45,376 bases of DNA, taken from an uncultured Eggerthellaceae bacterium (GTDB lineage Bacteria > Actinomycetota > Coriobacteriia > Coriobacteriales > Eggerthellaceae). This document shows positions 17,982-26,506 of the stretch, piece by piece. The notes under the pieces were generated by a model. It had not been told where the DNA came from. It did no database searches and worked only from the letters and a program-made list of their open reading frames with translations. Every line of letters starts with the position of its first letter. Position 1 is the first letter of the stretch. The DNA lies in NCBI GenBank assembly GCA_949450265.1, contig CASTMW010000001.1, forward strand, positions 1 through 45,376, written 5' to 3'. Both the position numbers and the translations under genes were made by a program.

Positions 17982-18491
17982 GTGAGATTCGAAGGCAGAG
18001 CATTTCGGTATGGGCGCGACATCGACACCGATGTCATCATCCCGGCGCGGTATCTGAACACGTCGGATCCGCAGGAGCTGGCGGCGCATTGCATGGAGGA
18101 CTTGGACACCACCTTCGTCGAACGCGTGCAGCCGGGCGACATCATCGTGGCGGACGAGAACTTCGGCTGCGGTTCCAGCCGCGAACATGCGCCCATCGCC
18201 ATCAAGGCCGCCGGGGTGGATGCGGTCATCGCGAAGAGCTTCGCGCGCATCTTCTACCGCAATGCCATCAACACGGGTCTGGCCATCCTTGAATGCCCCG
18301 AGGCGGTGGACGCCATCGAAGACGGCGACACGGTCAGCGTGGATGCCGATACAGGCACCATCACCGACGAGACGACCGGAAAGACGTTCCAAGCGCAACC
18401 CTTCCCGCCGTTCATCGCTGAGATCATCGAGAAGGGCGGGCTCGTGAACCGCTGGAAGGAGAAGCTGGCTGCGGCTTCCTCTGATAACTGA
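17982..18491 (+). CDS. leuD: 3-isopropylmalate dehydratase small subunit
   Basis: A 169-residue swivel-domain subunit that completes the LeuCD active site. The motifs DTDVIIPARYL and ENFGCGSSREHAP are intact. Length fits the short archaeal-type LeuD, consistent with its short LeuC partner. The start is GTG with GGAGG 8 nt upstream. It follows leuC after an 81-nt gap carrying a stem-loop. Confidence 0.95.
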   Translation: MRFEGRAFRYGRDIDTDVIIPARYLNTSDPQELAAHCMEDLDTTFVERVQPGDIIVADENFGCGSSREHAPIAIKAAGVDAVIAKSFARIFYRNAINTGLAILECPEAVDAIEDGDTVSVDADTGTITDETTGKTFQAQPFPPFIAEIIEKGGLVNRWKEKLAAASSDN

Positions 18492-18493
18492 TC

Positions 18494-18510
18494 CAGCCCT
18501 TGTTTTGGGC
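18494..18510 (+). promoter_or_regulatory. Weak hairpin in the leuD-leuB gap
   Basis: AGCCC and GGGCT flank TTGTTTT just after the leuD stop. The remainder of the gap has a second loose CTGAG/CTCAG pairing and the leuB ribosome site. It could reduce read-through into leuB; evidence is structural only. Confidence 0.3.
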
Positions 18511-18595
18511 TCTGCGTTGTCCTGAGCCAACTTGGCCTCAAGGCGGGGCTATCTCAGCCATCAGAGAAAGCCTCGCAGATATAAAAGGAGAGAGT

Positions 18596-19702
18596 ATGAC
18601 GACCTACAAGATCTGCTTGCTGCCAGGAGACGGCATAGGACCTGAGATCATCGCGGAAGGGTGCAAGGTGCTGGATGCGGTGGGTGCGAAGTACGGTGTG
18701 AGCTTCGACTACACCGAGGCGGCCATCGGTGGCTGTGCCATCGACGAGTTCGGCACGGCGCTGCCGGAGGAGACGTTGGCGCTTGCGAAGGCCAGCGATG
18801 CGGTGCTGTTGGCGGCGGTGGGCGGCCCGAAATGGGACACTACCGATCCGGAGCGTCCGCGTCCTGAGCAGGGACTGTTGGGTATCCGCAAGGGCTTGGA
18901 GCTGTACACGAACCTGCGTCCCGTGCAGATCTTCTCGGCGCTGTCGCAGGCATCAACCTTAAAGCCCGAGGTGATCGACGGTGTGGACCTGATGATGGTG
19001 CGCGAGCTGACCGGTGGTGTGTACTTCGGCATGCGCGAGCGCTTCTATGATGAAGAAGGTGCTGGGCCCGATGGCAGCAGCGGACAGCGTGCCTATGACA
19101 CCATGGAGTACCGCGAATACGAGATAGACCGTATCGCGCGTCAGGCTTTCGAAGCGGCCCGCAAGCGTCGCAACAAGGTGACCAGTGTGGATAAGGCCAA
19201 CGTGCTGGAATCCAGCCGCTTGTGGCGTGAGATCGTGCATGCGATCCACGACAAGGATTACCCCGATGTAGAGCTTGAGGACATCTTGGTGGACAACTGC
19301 GCCATGCAGCTGATCACGCGGCCAGCCGATTTCGATGTCATGGTCACCGAGAACATGTTCGGCGACATCCTGTCGGACGAGGCGGCGCAGATCACCGGTT
19401 CGCTGGGGATGCTTGCCAGCGCCAGCTTGGGCGACCATGCAGCGCTGTACGAGCCGAGTCATGGTAGCGCGCCGGATATTGCGGGCCAGGGCATTGCGAA
19501 CCCTCTTGCGCAGATCCTGTCGTGCGAGATGATGCTGCGGTACAGCTTCGACATGCAGGAAGCTGCCGACGATGTGCGCTGTGCGGTGACCGCCGTGCTA
19601 GATGCTGGTTGGCGCACGGGCGATATCGCCGATGCGTCCACGCCCGCCGATCAGGTGGTGGGCACCGTGCGCATGGGAGACTTGGTGGTTGAGTACTTGT
19701 AG
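18596..19702 (+). CDS. leuB: 3-isopropylmalate dehydrogenase
   Basis: A 368-residue NAD-dependent enzyme that oxidises and decarboxylates 3-isopropylmalate to 2-oxoisocaproate. Seen are LLPGDGIGPEI, the catalytic Arg region RKGLELYTNLRPVQ, MVRELTGGVYFG (Tyr), the KANVLESSRLWR Lys and the metal/substrate Asp residues in MFGDILSDEAAQI. The C-terminal GSAPDIAGQGIANP nucleotide-binding motif is intact. The ATG at 18596 has AAGGAG upstream, so the longer in-frame start is rejected. Last gene of the leu cluster, followed by a strong terminator. Confidence 0.95.
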   Translation: MTTYKICLLPGDGIGPEIIAEGCKVLDAVGAKYGVSFDYTEAAIGGCAIDEFGTALPEETLALAKASDAVLLAAVGGPKWDTTDPERPRPEQGLLGIRKGLELYTNLRPVQIFSALSQASTLKPEVIDGVDLMMVRELTGGVYFGMRERFYDEEGAGPDGSSGQRAYDTMEYREYEIDRIARQAFEAARKRRNKVTSVDKANVLESSRLWREIVHAIHDKDYPDVELEDILVDNCAMQLITRPADFDVMVTENMFGDILSDEAAQITGSLGMLASASLGDHAALYEPSHGSAPDIAGQGIANPLAQILSCEMMLRYSFDMQEAADDVRCAVTAVLDAGWRTGDIADASTPADQVVGTVRMGDLVVEYL

Positions 19703-19740
19703 GAGTAGCGCATCTCGCGCGTCCAAGAGGGCTGACGATG

Positions 19741-19773
19741 CGCCCGCAGCGCCCTGCTGCGGGCGTTTCCTTT
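19741..19773 (+). terminator. Terminator of the leu cluster
   Basis: CGCCCGCAGC and GCTGCGGGCG form a perfect 10-bp stem with a GCCCT loop, followed by TTTCCTTT. Confidence 0.9.
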
Positions 19774-19777
19774 GCGC

Positions 19778-19783
19778 TACAAT
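19778..19783 (+). promoter_or_regulatory. hisS -10 box
   Basis: TACAAT lies 29 nt before the hisS ATG and directly after the leu terminator. The -35 is not convincing. Confidence 0.45.
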
Positions 19784-19812
19784 GGGCTGACCGATCGGAA
19801 GGATGGGCGAAC

Positions 19813-21129
19813 ATGGCGATACATGCACCGGAGGGCACACGCGACCTGCTGCCAGACGAAGCGCTGTTCTGGGAGAGGTTCAAGCGAACCGCGGCCGAGG
19901 TGTTCGGGCGCTATGGCTACGTACCCATCGATACGCCCATCATCGAGCTGACCGAGCTGTTCGTGCGCGGTATCGGTGAGGCCACCGACGTGGTGGGCAA
20001 GGAGATGTTCACCGCCATCAGCGGCGCGAATCTGGCAATGCTGCTGGACGGGGGCACCATCAAGGGCAAGAGCCGTTTGAGCCTGCGCCCCGAGGGCACG
20101 GCTGGCGTGGTGCGCGCGGTGGTACAGCACGATCTGGTGCCGCAAGGTGCGCCGCCCGCGAAGTTGATGTACGCGGGGCCGATGTTCCGCGCTGAGCGTC
20201 CGCAACGAGGTCGCCAGCGCCAGTTCAACCAGGTGGGCATCGAATGCTTGGGCGCCGACGATCCTACGGTGGATGCCGAGGCCATCATCATGCTCATGCG
20301 CTTCTACGATGCGATGGGCATGCCCGCTGACGCTATGCGCCTGCTGGTGAACTCCATGGGGTGCGAGACATGCCGCCCGGCGTACCGCGATGCGGTGCGC
20401 GCCTATATGGAACAGCATGCCGACGCGCTCTGCGACGATTGCCACCGGCGCATAGACACCAATCCGCTGCGTGCGTTCGACTGCAAGAACGAAGGCTGTG
20501 CTGCAGTGATGGCGGATGCCCCGAAGATAACCGATCACCTGTGCGAGGATTGCCAGGCGCACTACCAACAGGTGAAGGCGCTCTTGGATGGTGCTGGCTT
20601 GTCCTATATCGAGGACCCAGCGCTCGTGCGCGGGCTGGACTATTACACACGCACCGTGTTCGAGGTGCAGGTGGATAACGGCAAACGCAGCCAGAGCGCC
20701 ATCGGCGGCGGCGGCCGCTATGACAAGCTGGCCGAAGAGGTGGGGGGCAGACCCACGCCCGGGTTTGGTTTCGCGCTGGGGTATGAGCGCACCATGCTTG
20801 CGCTCCAAGAGGTTGGCGTTGCCTTTCCGCAGGTGTGTCGCTGTGATGTGTTCGTCGCCTGCGTGGATGAAGCAGCGCGCGATCGGGCGTTCGCGGTGGT
20901 GCAGAGCCTGCGCGATGCGGGCGTGCGAAGCGACATGGACCATCAGCAGCGCAGCTTGAAGAGCCAGTTCAAACTGGCCGATAAGCTGGGGGTCCGATTC
21001 GTGGTGGTGCTCGGGCCTGACGAGCTGGCAGCGGGCAAGGCGCTCGTGCGCGACATGGGCGCTCATACGGAAACGCCTGTGCGTTTGGATGGGCTCGCTT
21101 GTGAGATGCAGGCTCTCATCTCGAGATAG
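19813..21129 (+). CDS. hisS: Histidyl-tRNA synthetase
   Basis: A 438-residue class II synthetase. PEGTRDLLPDEA opens the protein; LRPEGTA and the motif-2 segment MFRAERPQRGRQRQFNQ bind ATP. The His-specific signature LDYYTRTVFEV and motif-3 region GGGRYDKLAEEVGG are intact, followed by the anticodon-binding domain. The ATG at 19813 is preceded by GGAAGGA. A hairpin and the aspS promoter follow. Notable against aspS next door: all catalytic motifs here are sound. Confidence 0.95.
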   Translation: MAIHAPEGTRDLLPDEALFWERFKRTAAEVFGRYGYVPIDTPIIELTELFVRGIGEATDVVGKEMFTAISGANLAMLLDGGTIKGKSRLSLRPEGTAGVVRAVVQHDLVPQGAPPAKLMYAGPMFRAERPQRGRQRQFNQVGIECLGADDPTVDAEAIIMLMRFYDAMGMPADAMRLLVNSMGCETCRPAYRDAVRAYMEQHADALCDDCHRRIDTNPLRAFDCKNEGCAAVMADAPKITDHLCEDCQAHYQQVKALLDGAGLSYIEDPALVRGLDYYTRTVFEVQVDNGKRSQSAIGGGGRYDKLAEEVGGRPTPGFGFALGYERTMLALQEVGVAFPQVCRCDVFVACVDEAARDRAFAVVQSLRDAGVRSDMDHQQRSLKSQFKLADKLGVRFVVVLGPDELAAGKALVRDMGAHTETPVRLDGLACEMQALISR

Positions 21130-21198
21130 GTTCGTGTTCCAAGCGTTGCTCGGCTGGATCGATCGCATTGCCTTGCCTTGCACCGCGCGCTGCTCGAC

Positions 21199-21228
21199 CG
21201 GCACCTGATCGCGTGCGATCAGGTGCCG
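21199..21228. promoter_or_regulatory. Perfect 13-bp palindrome overlapping the aspS -35 region
   Basis: CGGCACCTGATCG is followed by CGTG and its exact complement, ending at 21228. No T-run follows on either strand. Its right arm covers the position of the aspS -35 (TACAAT -10 at 21246-21251). It may be an operator, or a terminator for hisS that lacks a U tract. Confidence 0.55.
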
Positions 21229-21245
21229 ATACGGCGCATCTGGCG

Positions 21246-21251
21246 TACAAT
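21246..21251 (+). promoter_or_regulatory. aspS -10 box
   Basis: TACAAT lies 37 nt upstream of the aspS ATG; the aspS ribosome site AGGAG follows. Confidence 0.45.
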
Positions 21252-21288
21252 GATGCAGTTTGAGTTCTTGCGAAACAGGAGACACTTC

Positions 21289-23076
21289 ATGGCTGACACC
21301 ATCGACCACATGAACGAATACAGCATGCACACCGCCACGTGCGGCCAACTTCGCGCCAGCGATGTGGGGCAGCAGGTGACGTTGACCGGCTGGGCATGGC
21401 ACAATCGCGATCATGGCGGCCTCATCTTCATCGACCTGCGCGACCGCACAGGCTACACCCAGATCGTGGTGGACCCCGATTGCGTGAGCACTGAGGATTT
21501 TGCCTGTGCTGAGCATATCGGGCGCGAATATGTGCTGCGCGTGGTGGGCATCGTGCGCGAGCGTGCGGCCGATGCGGTGAACCCGAACATGGCCACCGGC
21601 CAGATCGAAGTGCTGGCAAGTCAGCTTGAGGTGCTGAACACGTCGGTCACCCCGCCGTTCCAGATCGAGGATGGCATCGAGACCGACGAGACCACGCGCA
21701 TGAGATGGCGCTATCTTGACCTGCGCCGTCCCGAGATGTACGCGAACATCGAGCTGCGCCATCGGGTCATGCAGGCCATGCGTCATGCGCTCGACGAACG
21801 CGGTTTCATCGAAGTGGAAACGCCCATCCTGGCCAATTCCACGCCAGAGGGCGCGCGCGACTACATCGTTCCCAGCCGCCCGAACCCGGGCACGTTCTAT
21901 GCGCTGCCGCAGAGCCCGCAGCAGTTCAAGCAGATGCTGATGGCCGGTGGCGTGGAGTGCTACTTCCAGATCGCGCGCTGATTCCGCGACGCGGACCTGC
22001 GCGCCGACCGCCAGCCCGAGTTCACCCAGATCGACATCGAGATGTCGTTCGTCACCGAAGACGACGTGATGACCATGATGGAGGACGTGCTGCACGAGGT
22101 GTTCGCCGCTGTGGGTATGGACCTGCCCGTGCCGCTGCCCCGCATGCCCTATGCCGAGGCCATGGCGCGCTACGGCAACGATCGTCCCGATGTGCGCTTC
22201 GGCATGGAACTGCATGATATCACCGACATCGTGCGCGACACTGGCTTCAAGGTGTTCAGCAGCGTGGCCCAGTCGGGCGGCGTGGTGAAGGCCATCAACG
22301 CGAAGGGCGCAGGCGACTGGAGCCGTGGGGAAGTGGAGAAGCTGGCGGCCATCGCCGAGGTGAACGGTGCGAAGGGCATGGCCTGGGTCGCGTTCACCAC
22401 GGCAGGCGAAGAGAAGAGCCCCATCAAGAAGTTCTTCACCGACGAGGAATGGGCCGCGCTGAAGGCAGAGATGGACGTGGAGCCGGGTGACCTGCTGCTG
22501 TTCGCGGCTGACCAGCCCGCCATCGCCAACGCGGTGCTCTCGGCGTTGCGCCTGCACATGGCCGAGGCACTGGACGTGCCACGCGAGGGGCATGCACTTC
22601 TGTGGGTGGTCGACTTCCCCATGTTCCGCTACGACGAGGACGAGAAAAAGTACGCTGCCGAGCATCATCCATTCAGCAAGGTATGCGACGAGGACATGGA
22701 CCGCATCGAGAGTGACACGCTGGGCGTGAAGAGCTACGCCTACGACGTGGTGATGGATGGCTACGAGCTGGGTGGCGGTTCCATCCGCATCCACGATGCG
22801 GCCGAGCAGCGCCGCATCCTGCGCGTGCTGGGACTCACCGACGAGCAGATCGACGAGAAGTTTGGGCACCTGATCCACGCGCTGGAGCTGGGCACCCCGC
22901 CGCATGGCGGCATTGCACTGGGCCTGGATCGCCTGATCATGCTGCTGGCGGGCAAGGATTCCATTCGCGACGTGATCGCCTTTCCGAAGACCAGTAGCGC
23001 CAGCGACCCTATGACCGGCGCGCCGAACGAGGTGACCGCGCGTCAGCTGAAGGAAGTGGGTTTGCGCCTGCTGTAG
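21289..23076 (+). pseudogene. aspS: Aspartyl-tRNA synthetase gene interrupted by in-frame TGA
   Basis: Reading through one TGA gives a full-length 595-residue class II aspartyl-tRNA synthetase. The parts are an OB-fold anticodon domain (GWAWHNRDHGGLIFIDLRDR), the catalytic N-half with ETPILANSTPEGARDY, a GAD domain, and motif 3 GGIALGLDRLIMLL near the C-terminus. Codon 231 is TGA (21979-21981), at the Cys of the conserved IARCFRDEDLRADRQ block. Codon 235, the invariant motif-2 Glu that contacts ATP, is GCG (Ala). The two pieces are otherwise in one frame, without indels. AGGAG precedes the ATG at 21289. AspRS is essential, so the lesion is either a sequence error, read through, or compensated by another copy. 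Confidence 0.85.
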
Positions 23077-23106
23077 GGAGAAGCCCTGCGATCCATGCGT
23101 TCATCC

Positions 23107-23135
23107 TTGCAAAGAGCAAACAGATGTTCTATGAT
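23107..23135 (+). promoter_or_regulatory. ruvCAB promoter with LexA-type SOS box
   Basis: TTGCAA (23107-23112) and TATGAT (23130-23135) are separated by exactly 17 nt. The spacer carries CAAACAGATGTTCT (23117-23130), one base off the half-site core of the Gram-positive LexA box GAACNNNNGTTC. LexA bound here would block RNA polymerase; ruv genes are classic SOS targets. Confidence 0.72.
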
Positions 23136-23169
23136 GGCGTGAGCCGAAACACGCAAGGAACGGAGCAGC

Positions 23170-23706
23170 ATGGCATTGGACAGGCTCATACTCGGCATAG
23201 ACCCGGGTCTGGCGAACACCGGTTGGGGCGTGGTGCACCAAGCTGGTAGCCGTCTTTCCTGCGTGGCCTATGGATGCGTGCCCACGCCTGCTCAGCACGA
23301 TCTGGCAGCTCGTCTGTTGAGGATATACGATCAGATCGGGGCAGTGGTGCACCGGTTTCAGCCCACGTGCGTCGGCATCGAAACGGTGTGGTTCGGCCAG
23401 AACATCACCGCTGCGTTCGCCACGGGGCAAGCGCGCGGCGCGGCCTTGGTGGCATGCGCGCAAGGCGGTCTGGAGGTGAGCGAGTTCTCTCCCAAGCAGA
23501 TCAAGCTGGCTGTGGTTGGCACGGGCAGTGCCGAAAAGGACCAGGTGCAGTACATGGTGCAGAAGCTGCTTGCGTTGGAAGAGGTGCCACGGCCCGACCA
23601 TGCCTCCGATGCGCTGGCAGCGGCCATCACGTTCACCACGCATTCTGGCATGGCCGAGCAGCGCCTGGCAGAATTGATGGCGCAAGCAGAAAGGAAGTCC
23701 GCATGA
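23170..23706 (+). CDS. ruvC: Holliday junction resolvase RuvC
   Basis: A 178-residue endonuclease that cuts Holliday junctions symmetrically in the RuvABC complex. The four-acid site is visible: Asp in GIDPGLANTGWG, Glu in GIETVWFGQN, and the C-terminal HASDALAAAI with Asp residues. First gene of ruvC-ruvA; the start ATG has an AAGGAACGGAG region upstream. A probable SOS promoter precedes it. Confidence 0.95.
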   Translation: MALDRLILGIDPGLANTGWGVVHQAGSRLSCVAYGCVPTPAQHDLAARLLRIYDQIGAVVHRFQPTCVGIETVWFGQNITAAFATGQARGAALVACAQGGLEVSEFSPKQIKLAVVGTGSAEKDQVQYMVQKLLALEEVPRPDHASDALAAAITFTTHSGMAEQRLAELMAQAERKSA

Positions 23707-24293
23707 TCGCGTTCCTTGCAGGGCAGCTGGCCGCGAAGAGCCTTTCTGGTGCGGTGGTGGACGTGGGTGGCGTGGGTTATCAGGTGCTCATGTCGCAGGA
23801 TGCGCTGTCGAAGCTGGGCGCGGTGGGCGCCGATGTGCGCGTGCTCACGTACCTGCATGTCAGCGATAGCGGTGTGATGTTGTACGGGTTCTTGGCCGAG
23901 GACGAGAAGGCCATGTTCGAGAAGCTGATCGGCGTGTCGGGCGTAGGCCCGAAGATGGCGTTGGCGGCGCTGTCCACCTTCAGCCCGTGCGCCCTTGCCG
24001 ATGCCATAGCCGCGCAGGACTCAACGCAGGTGGCGAAGATCCCTGGCGTTGGCAAGAAAACAGCGCAGCGCATCATCTTGGAATTGAAGGGCACGCTGGA
24101 AGAGAGCGACGGTGGCCTGTTCGTTGCCGATGACGATCGGTCGGTCATGGATGCGCGCTTGACGGGCGCATCCGAGGCGCTGCTCGCCATGGGCTTCACG
24201 GCCGCCGAGGCCGAACTGGCCTTGAAGGGCGCTCCTGAAGGTGCCACGGAAAGCGCGCTGGTAAAATACGCGTTGAAGCGTCTTGGCGGATAG
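23703..24293 (+). CDS. ruvA: Holliday junction DNA helicase subunit RuvA
   Basis: A 196-residue junction-binding protein. The N-terminal OB fold (MIAFLAGQLAAKS), the two helix-hairpin-helix motifs (LIGVSGVGPKMALAAL and IPGVGKKTAQRIILELK) and the C-terminal RuvB-binding domain (EALLAMGFTAAEAE) are present. It begins inside the ruvC stop (ATGA), so translation is coupled. RuvA holds the junction while RuvB rings pump DNA. Confidence 0.95.
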   Translation: MIAFLAGQLAAKSLSGAVVDVGGVGYQVLMSQDALSKLGAVGADVRVLTYLHVSDSGVMLYGFLAEDEKAMFEKLIGVSGVGPKMALAALSTFSPCALADAIAAQDSTQVAKIPGVGKKTAQRIILELKGTLEESDGGLFVADDDRSVMDARLTGASEALLAMGFTAAEAELALKGAPEGATESALVKYALKRLGG

Positions 24294-24395
24294 CGCGGGC
24301 GTGCGAATGTGTGGACAGTGTGGCTGCACGCAGGTGTGCATGGGCAGCGTCTCCATCGAGCGCGCTGAGCGGCAGACAGAGCAGAAAGCGACCTG

Positions 24396-25463
24396 GTGTC
24401 TAAGATGGACGAGATAGAGGGCATGATCTTCCAAGCTGAAGCGGGCGCCGCTGGTCAAGGCGCGCGTCAGCGTGCCATGACCCCCGAGCTCACCGAAGAG
24501 GACATCGCCTTCGATCGGTCGCTGCGCCCGAAGCGCTTCGACGATTATCTGGGGCAATCCAAGGTGAAGGAATCACTGAAGGTGATGATCGAAGCGGCGT
24601 TGTCGCGGGGGGATGTGGTGGACCATATCCTGTTCAGCGGACCTCCTGGGCTTGGAAAGACCACGCTGGCATCCGTCGTTGCCAGCGAACTGGATGCGAA
24701 CATTCGCACCACCAGCGGGCCAGCCATCGAGCGCACGGGCGATCTGGCGGCCATCCTGACCAATCTTGAAGAGGGCGACGTGCTGTTCATCGATGAGATA
24801 CATCGCTTGAACCGTATGGTGGAAGAGATCCTCTATCCAGCGCTTGAGGATTTCAGTCTGGACATCATGGTGGGAAAGGGTCCTGCTGCGCGCTCCATCA
24901 GGCTGGACATTCCGCGCTTCACTATGATCGGCGCTACCACGCGCACAGGGCTTCTGACCGGCCCGTTGCGCGACCGCTTCGGTATCGTCTATCGGCTGGA
25001 ATATTACACGCCAGACGAATTGGCGGATATCGTAGAGCGCTCGGCCACCATTTTGGACATCGGCATCGACCGGGAGGGCGCGCTGGAGATCGCACGGCGC
25101 TCACGCGGTACGCCGCGTTTGGCGAACCGCATGCTCAAGCGCGTGCGCGACTGGGCACAGGTGCGCAGCGATGGGCACATCACCGAAGATGTGGCCGCGC
25201 AGGCGCTCAGCTTCTTCGAGGTGGACGATCTGGGCCTTGATGCCATGGACAACCGCATTTTGCACACGCTGTGCGTGCAATTCTCTGGAGCACCAGTGGG
25301 TCTGACCACGCTGGCATCTGCTTTATCGGAAGAGACCGATACGCTTGAAGATGTGTATGAGCCCTATCTGATGCAGCAGGGGCTGCTCATCCGCACGCCA
25401 AAGGGACGTGTGGCCACGGCGCGGGCGTTCGAGCACTTGGGCATGATGCCTCCTGCTTCCTAA
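24396..25463 (+). CDS. ruvB: Holliday junction DNA helicase RuvB
   Basis: A 355-residue AAA+ motor of branch migration. Walker A GPPGLGKTT, Walker B LFIDEIH, sensor GATTRTG and the arginine-finger region GPLRDRFG are intact, followed by a winged-helix C-terminus. The GTG at 24396 lacks a good ribosome site; an ATG at 24405 is the alternative. A 102-nt gap separates it from ruvA, without an obvious terminator. Confidence 0.95.
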   Translation: MSKMDEIEGMIFQAEAGAAGQGARQRAMTPELTEEDIAFDRSLRPKRFDDYLGQSKVKESLKVMIEAALSRGDVVDHILFSGPPGLGKTTLASVVASELDANIRTTSGPAIERTGDLAAILTNLEEGDVLFIDEIHRLNRMVEEILYPALEDFSLDIMVGKGPAARSIRLDIPRFTMIGATTRTGLLTGPLRDRFGIVYRLEYYTPDELADIVERSATILDIGIDREGALEIARRSRGTPRLANRMLKRVRDWAQVRSDGHITEDVAAQALSFFEVDDLGLDAMDNRILHTLCVQFSGAPVGLTTLASALSEETDTLEDVYEPYLMQQGLLIRTPKGRVATARAFEHLGMMPPAS

Positions 25464-25483
25464 CGCACGGTACCTCACGCGCC

Positions 25484-25503
25484 ATGAAGCTGGCGTTTAA
25501 GGG
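25484..25503 (+). terminator. Possible weak terminator of ruvB
   Basis: CGCCA and TGGCG form a 5-bp stem with a 6-nt loop followed by TTTAAG. The stem is short, so efficiency is doubtful. Confidence 0.3.
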
Positions 25504-25571
25504 AGCGCACCGTAAGCGCTCTACCATTGCCCGTTTCGACAGAGGGGCTGCATACAGAGAGGGGTCAGCAT

Positions 25572-25600
25572 AAAAAATGACCCGCCGTGCAGCGGGTCAT
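25572..25600 (-). terminator. Terminator of the cold-shock gene
   Basis: On the minus strand ATGACCCGC pairs with GCGGGTCAT (9 bp, 6-nt loop) and runs into six T. It lies 30 nt after the csp stop. Confidence 0.92.
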
Positions 25601-25630
25601 GCAGGTTCTGAATGTATGTTCCAGTTCCAG

Positions 25631-25834
25631 CTACTTCTTCATGACGTTGCTGGCCTGCAGCTTGCCGTTCTGACCGGTCGTGATGTCGAACGTGACAGCT
25701 GCGCCTTCGTCGAGGGTCTTGAATCCGTCCATCTGGATCTCAGAGAAGTGAACGAACAGGTCCTCGCCGTCCTCCTGAGAGATGAAGCCGTAGCCCTTGT
25801 CGGGGTTGAACCACTTTACAGTACCTTCAGCCAT
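25631..25834 (-). CDS. Cold-shock protein, CspA family
   Basis: A 67-residue single cold-shock domain. The RNA-binding motifs RNP1 (KGYGFI) and RNP2 (LFVHFS) are intact in an otherwise typical order starting MAEGTVKWFN. It binds single-stranded RNA as a chaperone. The ATG at 25834 is the family's usual start; an upstream in-frame ATG would add four residues. A 5' untranslated region of about 85 nt, judged from a TATAGT box at 25925-25930, contains a GC-rich hairpin, and the gene has its own strong terminator. Confidence 0.95.
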   Translation of the reverse strand: MAEGTVKWFNPDKGYGFISQEDGEDLFVHFSEIQMDGFKTLDEGAAVTFDITTGQNGKLQASNVMKK

Positions 25835-25852
25835 GCTAATTCCCACTTTCTT

Positions 25853-25869
25853 CCCCCGCCTATCGGGGG
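25853..25869 (-). promoter_or_regulatory. 5'-UTR hairpin of the cold-shock mRNA
   Basis: CCCCCG and CGGGGG flank a 5-nt loop, 18 nt before the csp start on the minus strand. Cold-shock mRNAs often carry structured leaders that control translation by temperature; here the function is inferred from the position. Confidence 0.5.
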
Positions 25870-25983
25870 ATCACACAGCGGTACGCACCTCGCGCACCGT
25901 CGCTTCGCTTCGAAGCAACGCATAACTATACGCTACTTGCTCAGCATTCCAGACGCAATTCGCGCAGAATTTCAAAGTTTAAG

Positions 25984-26418
25984 CTAATCGTTACCTTTAT
26001 CGAGAAACGCGCGCATGGCTTCATCGGCCTGCTCGGGTTGTGCGCAAGCGCCCGCCTCTTCCATGTCGGCGATATCGTGCCCATACGCCGCGGCGATGGC
26101 GCGCGCTTGATCGGCCCGCAGCGATGCCATCTCGTCTTGCCCGGCATCGCTACGATACGAGGCAGCCAGCATCAGCGAGCGTGCCATGTACTCGGTGAGC
26201 GCCGGATCGGTACCCGACACTTGCAAGACGGTGGCAATGGAGTCGGGCGCTAGCGCCAGCAGCGCATCGCCATCGATGTCCACCGCCTGGCCAACGGCCG
26301 CTTCCAGCAGCTCAGCCGCACCTCGGGGGTCGCGCTCATCGGTCTGCCGCTGCATCGCGCGCATGATGCCCGCTGCGAAATCCACCAGCATCCGCACCAG
26401 ATAATCCTGTGTCAGCAT
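25984..26418 (-). CDS. Conserved helical protein, DUF6483-like
   Basis: A 144-residue soluble, largely helical protein beginning MLTQDYLVRMLVDFAAGIMRA. This opening and the central segment resemble the uncharacterised DUF6483 family found in Firmicutes and Coriobacteria; I know no function. It has no signal peptide or catalytic motif. A TACAAT box lies about 34 nt upstream on the minus strand (26452-26457). It stands alone between csp and queA on the same strand. Confidence 0.7.
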   Translation of the reverse strand: MLTQDYLVRMLVDFAAGIMRAMQRQTDERDPRGAAELLEAAVGQAVDIDGDALLALAPDSIATVLQVSGTDPALTEYMARSLMLAASYRSDAGQDEMASLRADQARAIAAAYGHDIADMEEAGACAQPEQADEAMRAFLDKGND

Positions 26419-26506
26419 GGTCCCTCTCGTTCTCTTGAATGCCGTGTATCCATTGTAGCGGTCCGTTCTGTGCGAACGGTGATGTGCGGTGATACGCCGT
26501 GCGGCG

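Noticed and set aside
21979..22010. Selenocysteine insertion at the aspS TGA
   Set aside because: The only hairpin right after the TGA is a 5-bp stem with a 3-nt loop at 2 nt distance. A bacterial SECIS needs a longer stem and a specific loop some 16-25 nt downstream. No AspRS selenoprotein is known to me, and the companion Glu to Ala change is not explained by it.
19777..22905. A 1042-codon minus-strand open frame opposite hisS and aspS
   Set aside because: It lies entirely antisense to recognisable synthetase genes. It shows His/Ala/Gly/Val-rich translation typical of GC-rich shadow frames and no known motif.
25503..25555. tRNA-like segment (minus-strand AATGGTAGAGCGC) after ruvB
   Set aside because: It resembles a tRNA D arm, and GAGCGC/GCGCTC forms a stem with a 7-nt loop. 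But the acceptor, T arm and a proper anticodon arm are absent, so it is at best a chance or decayed fragment.
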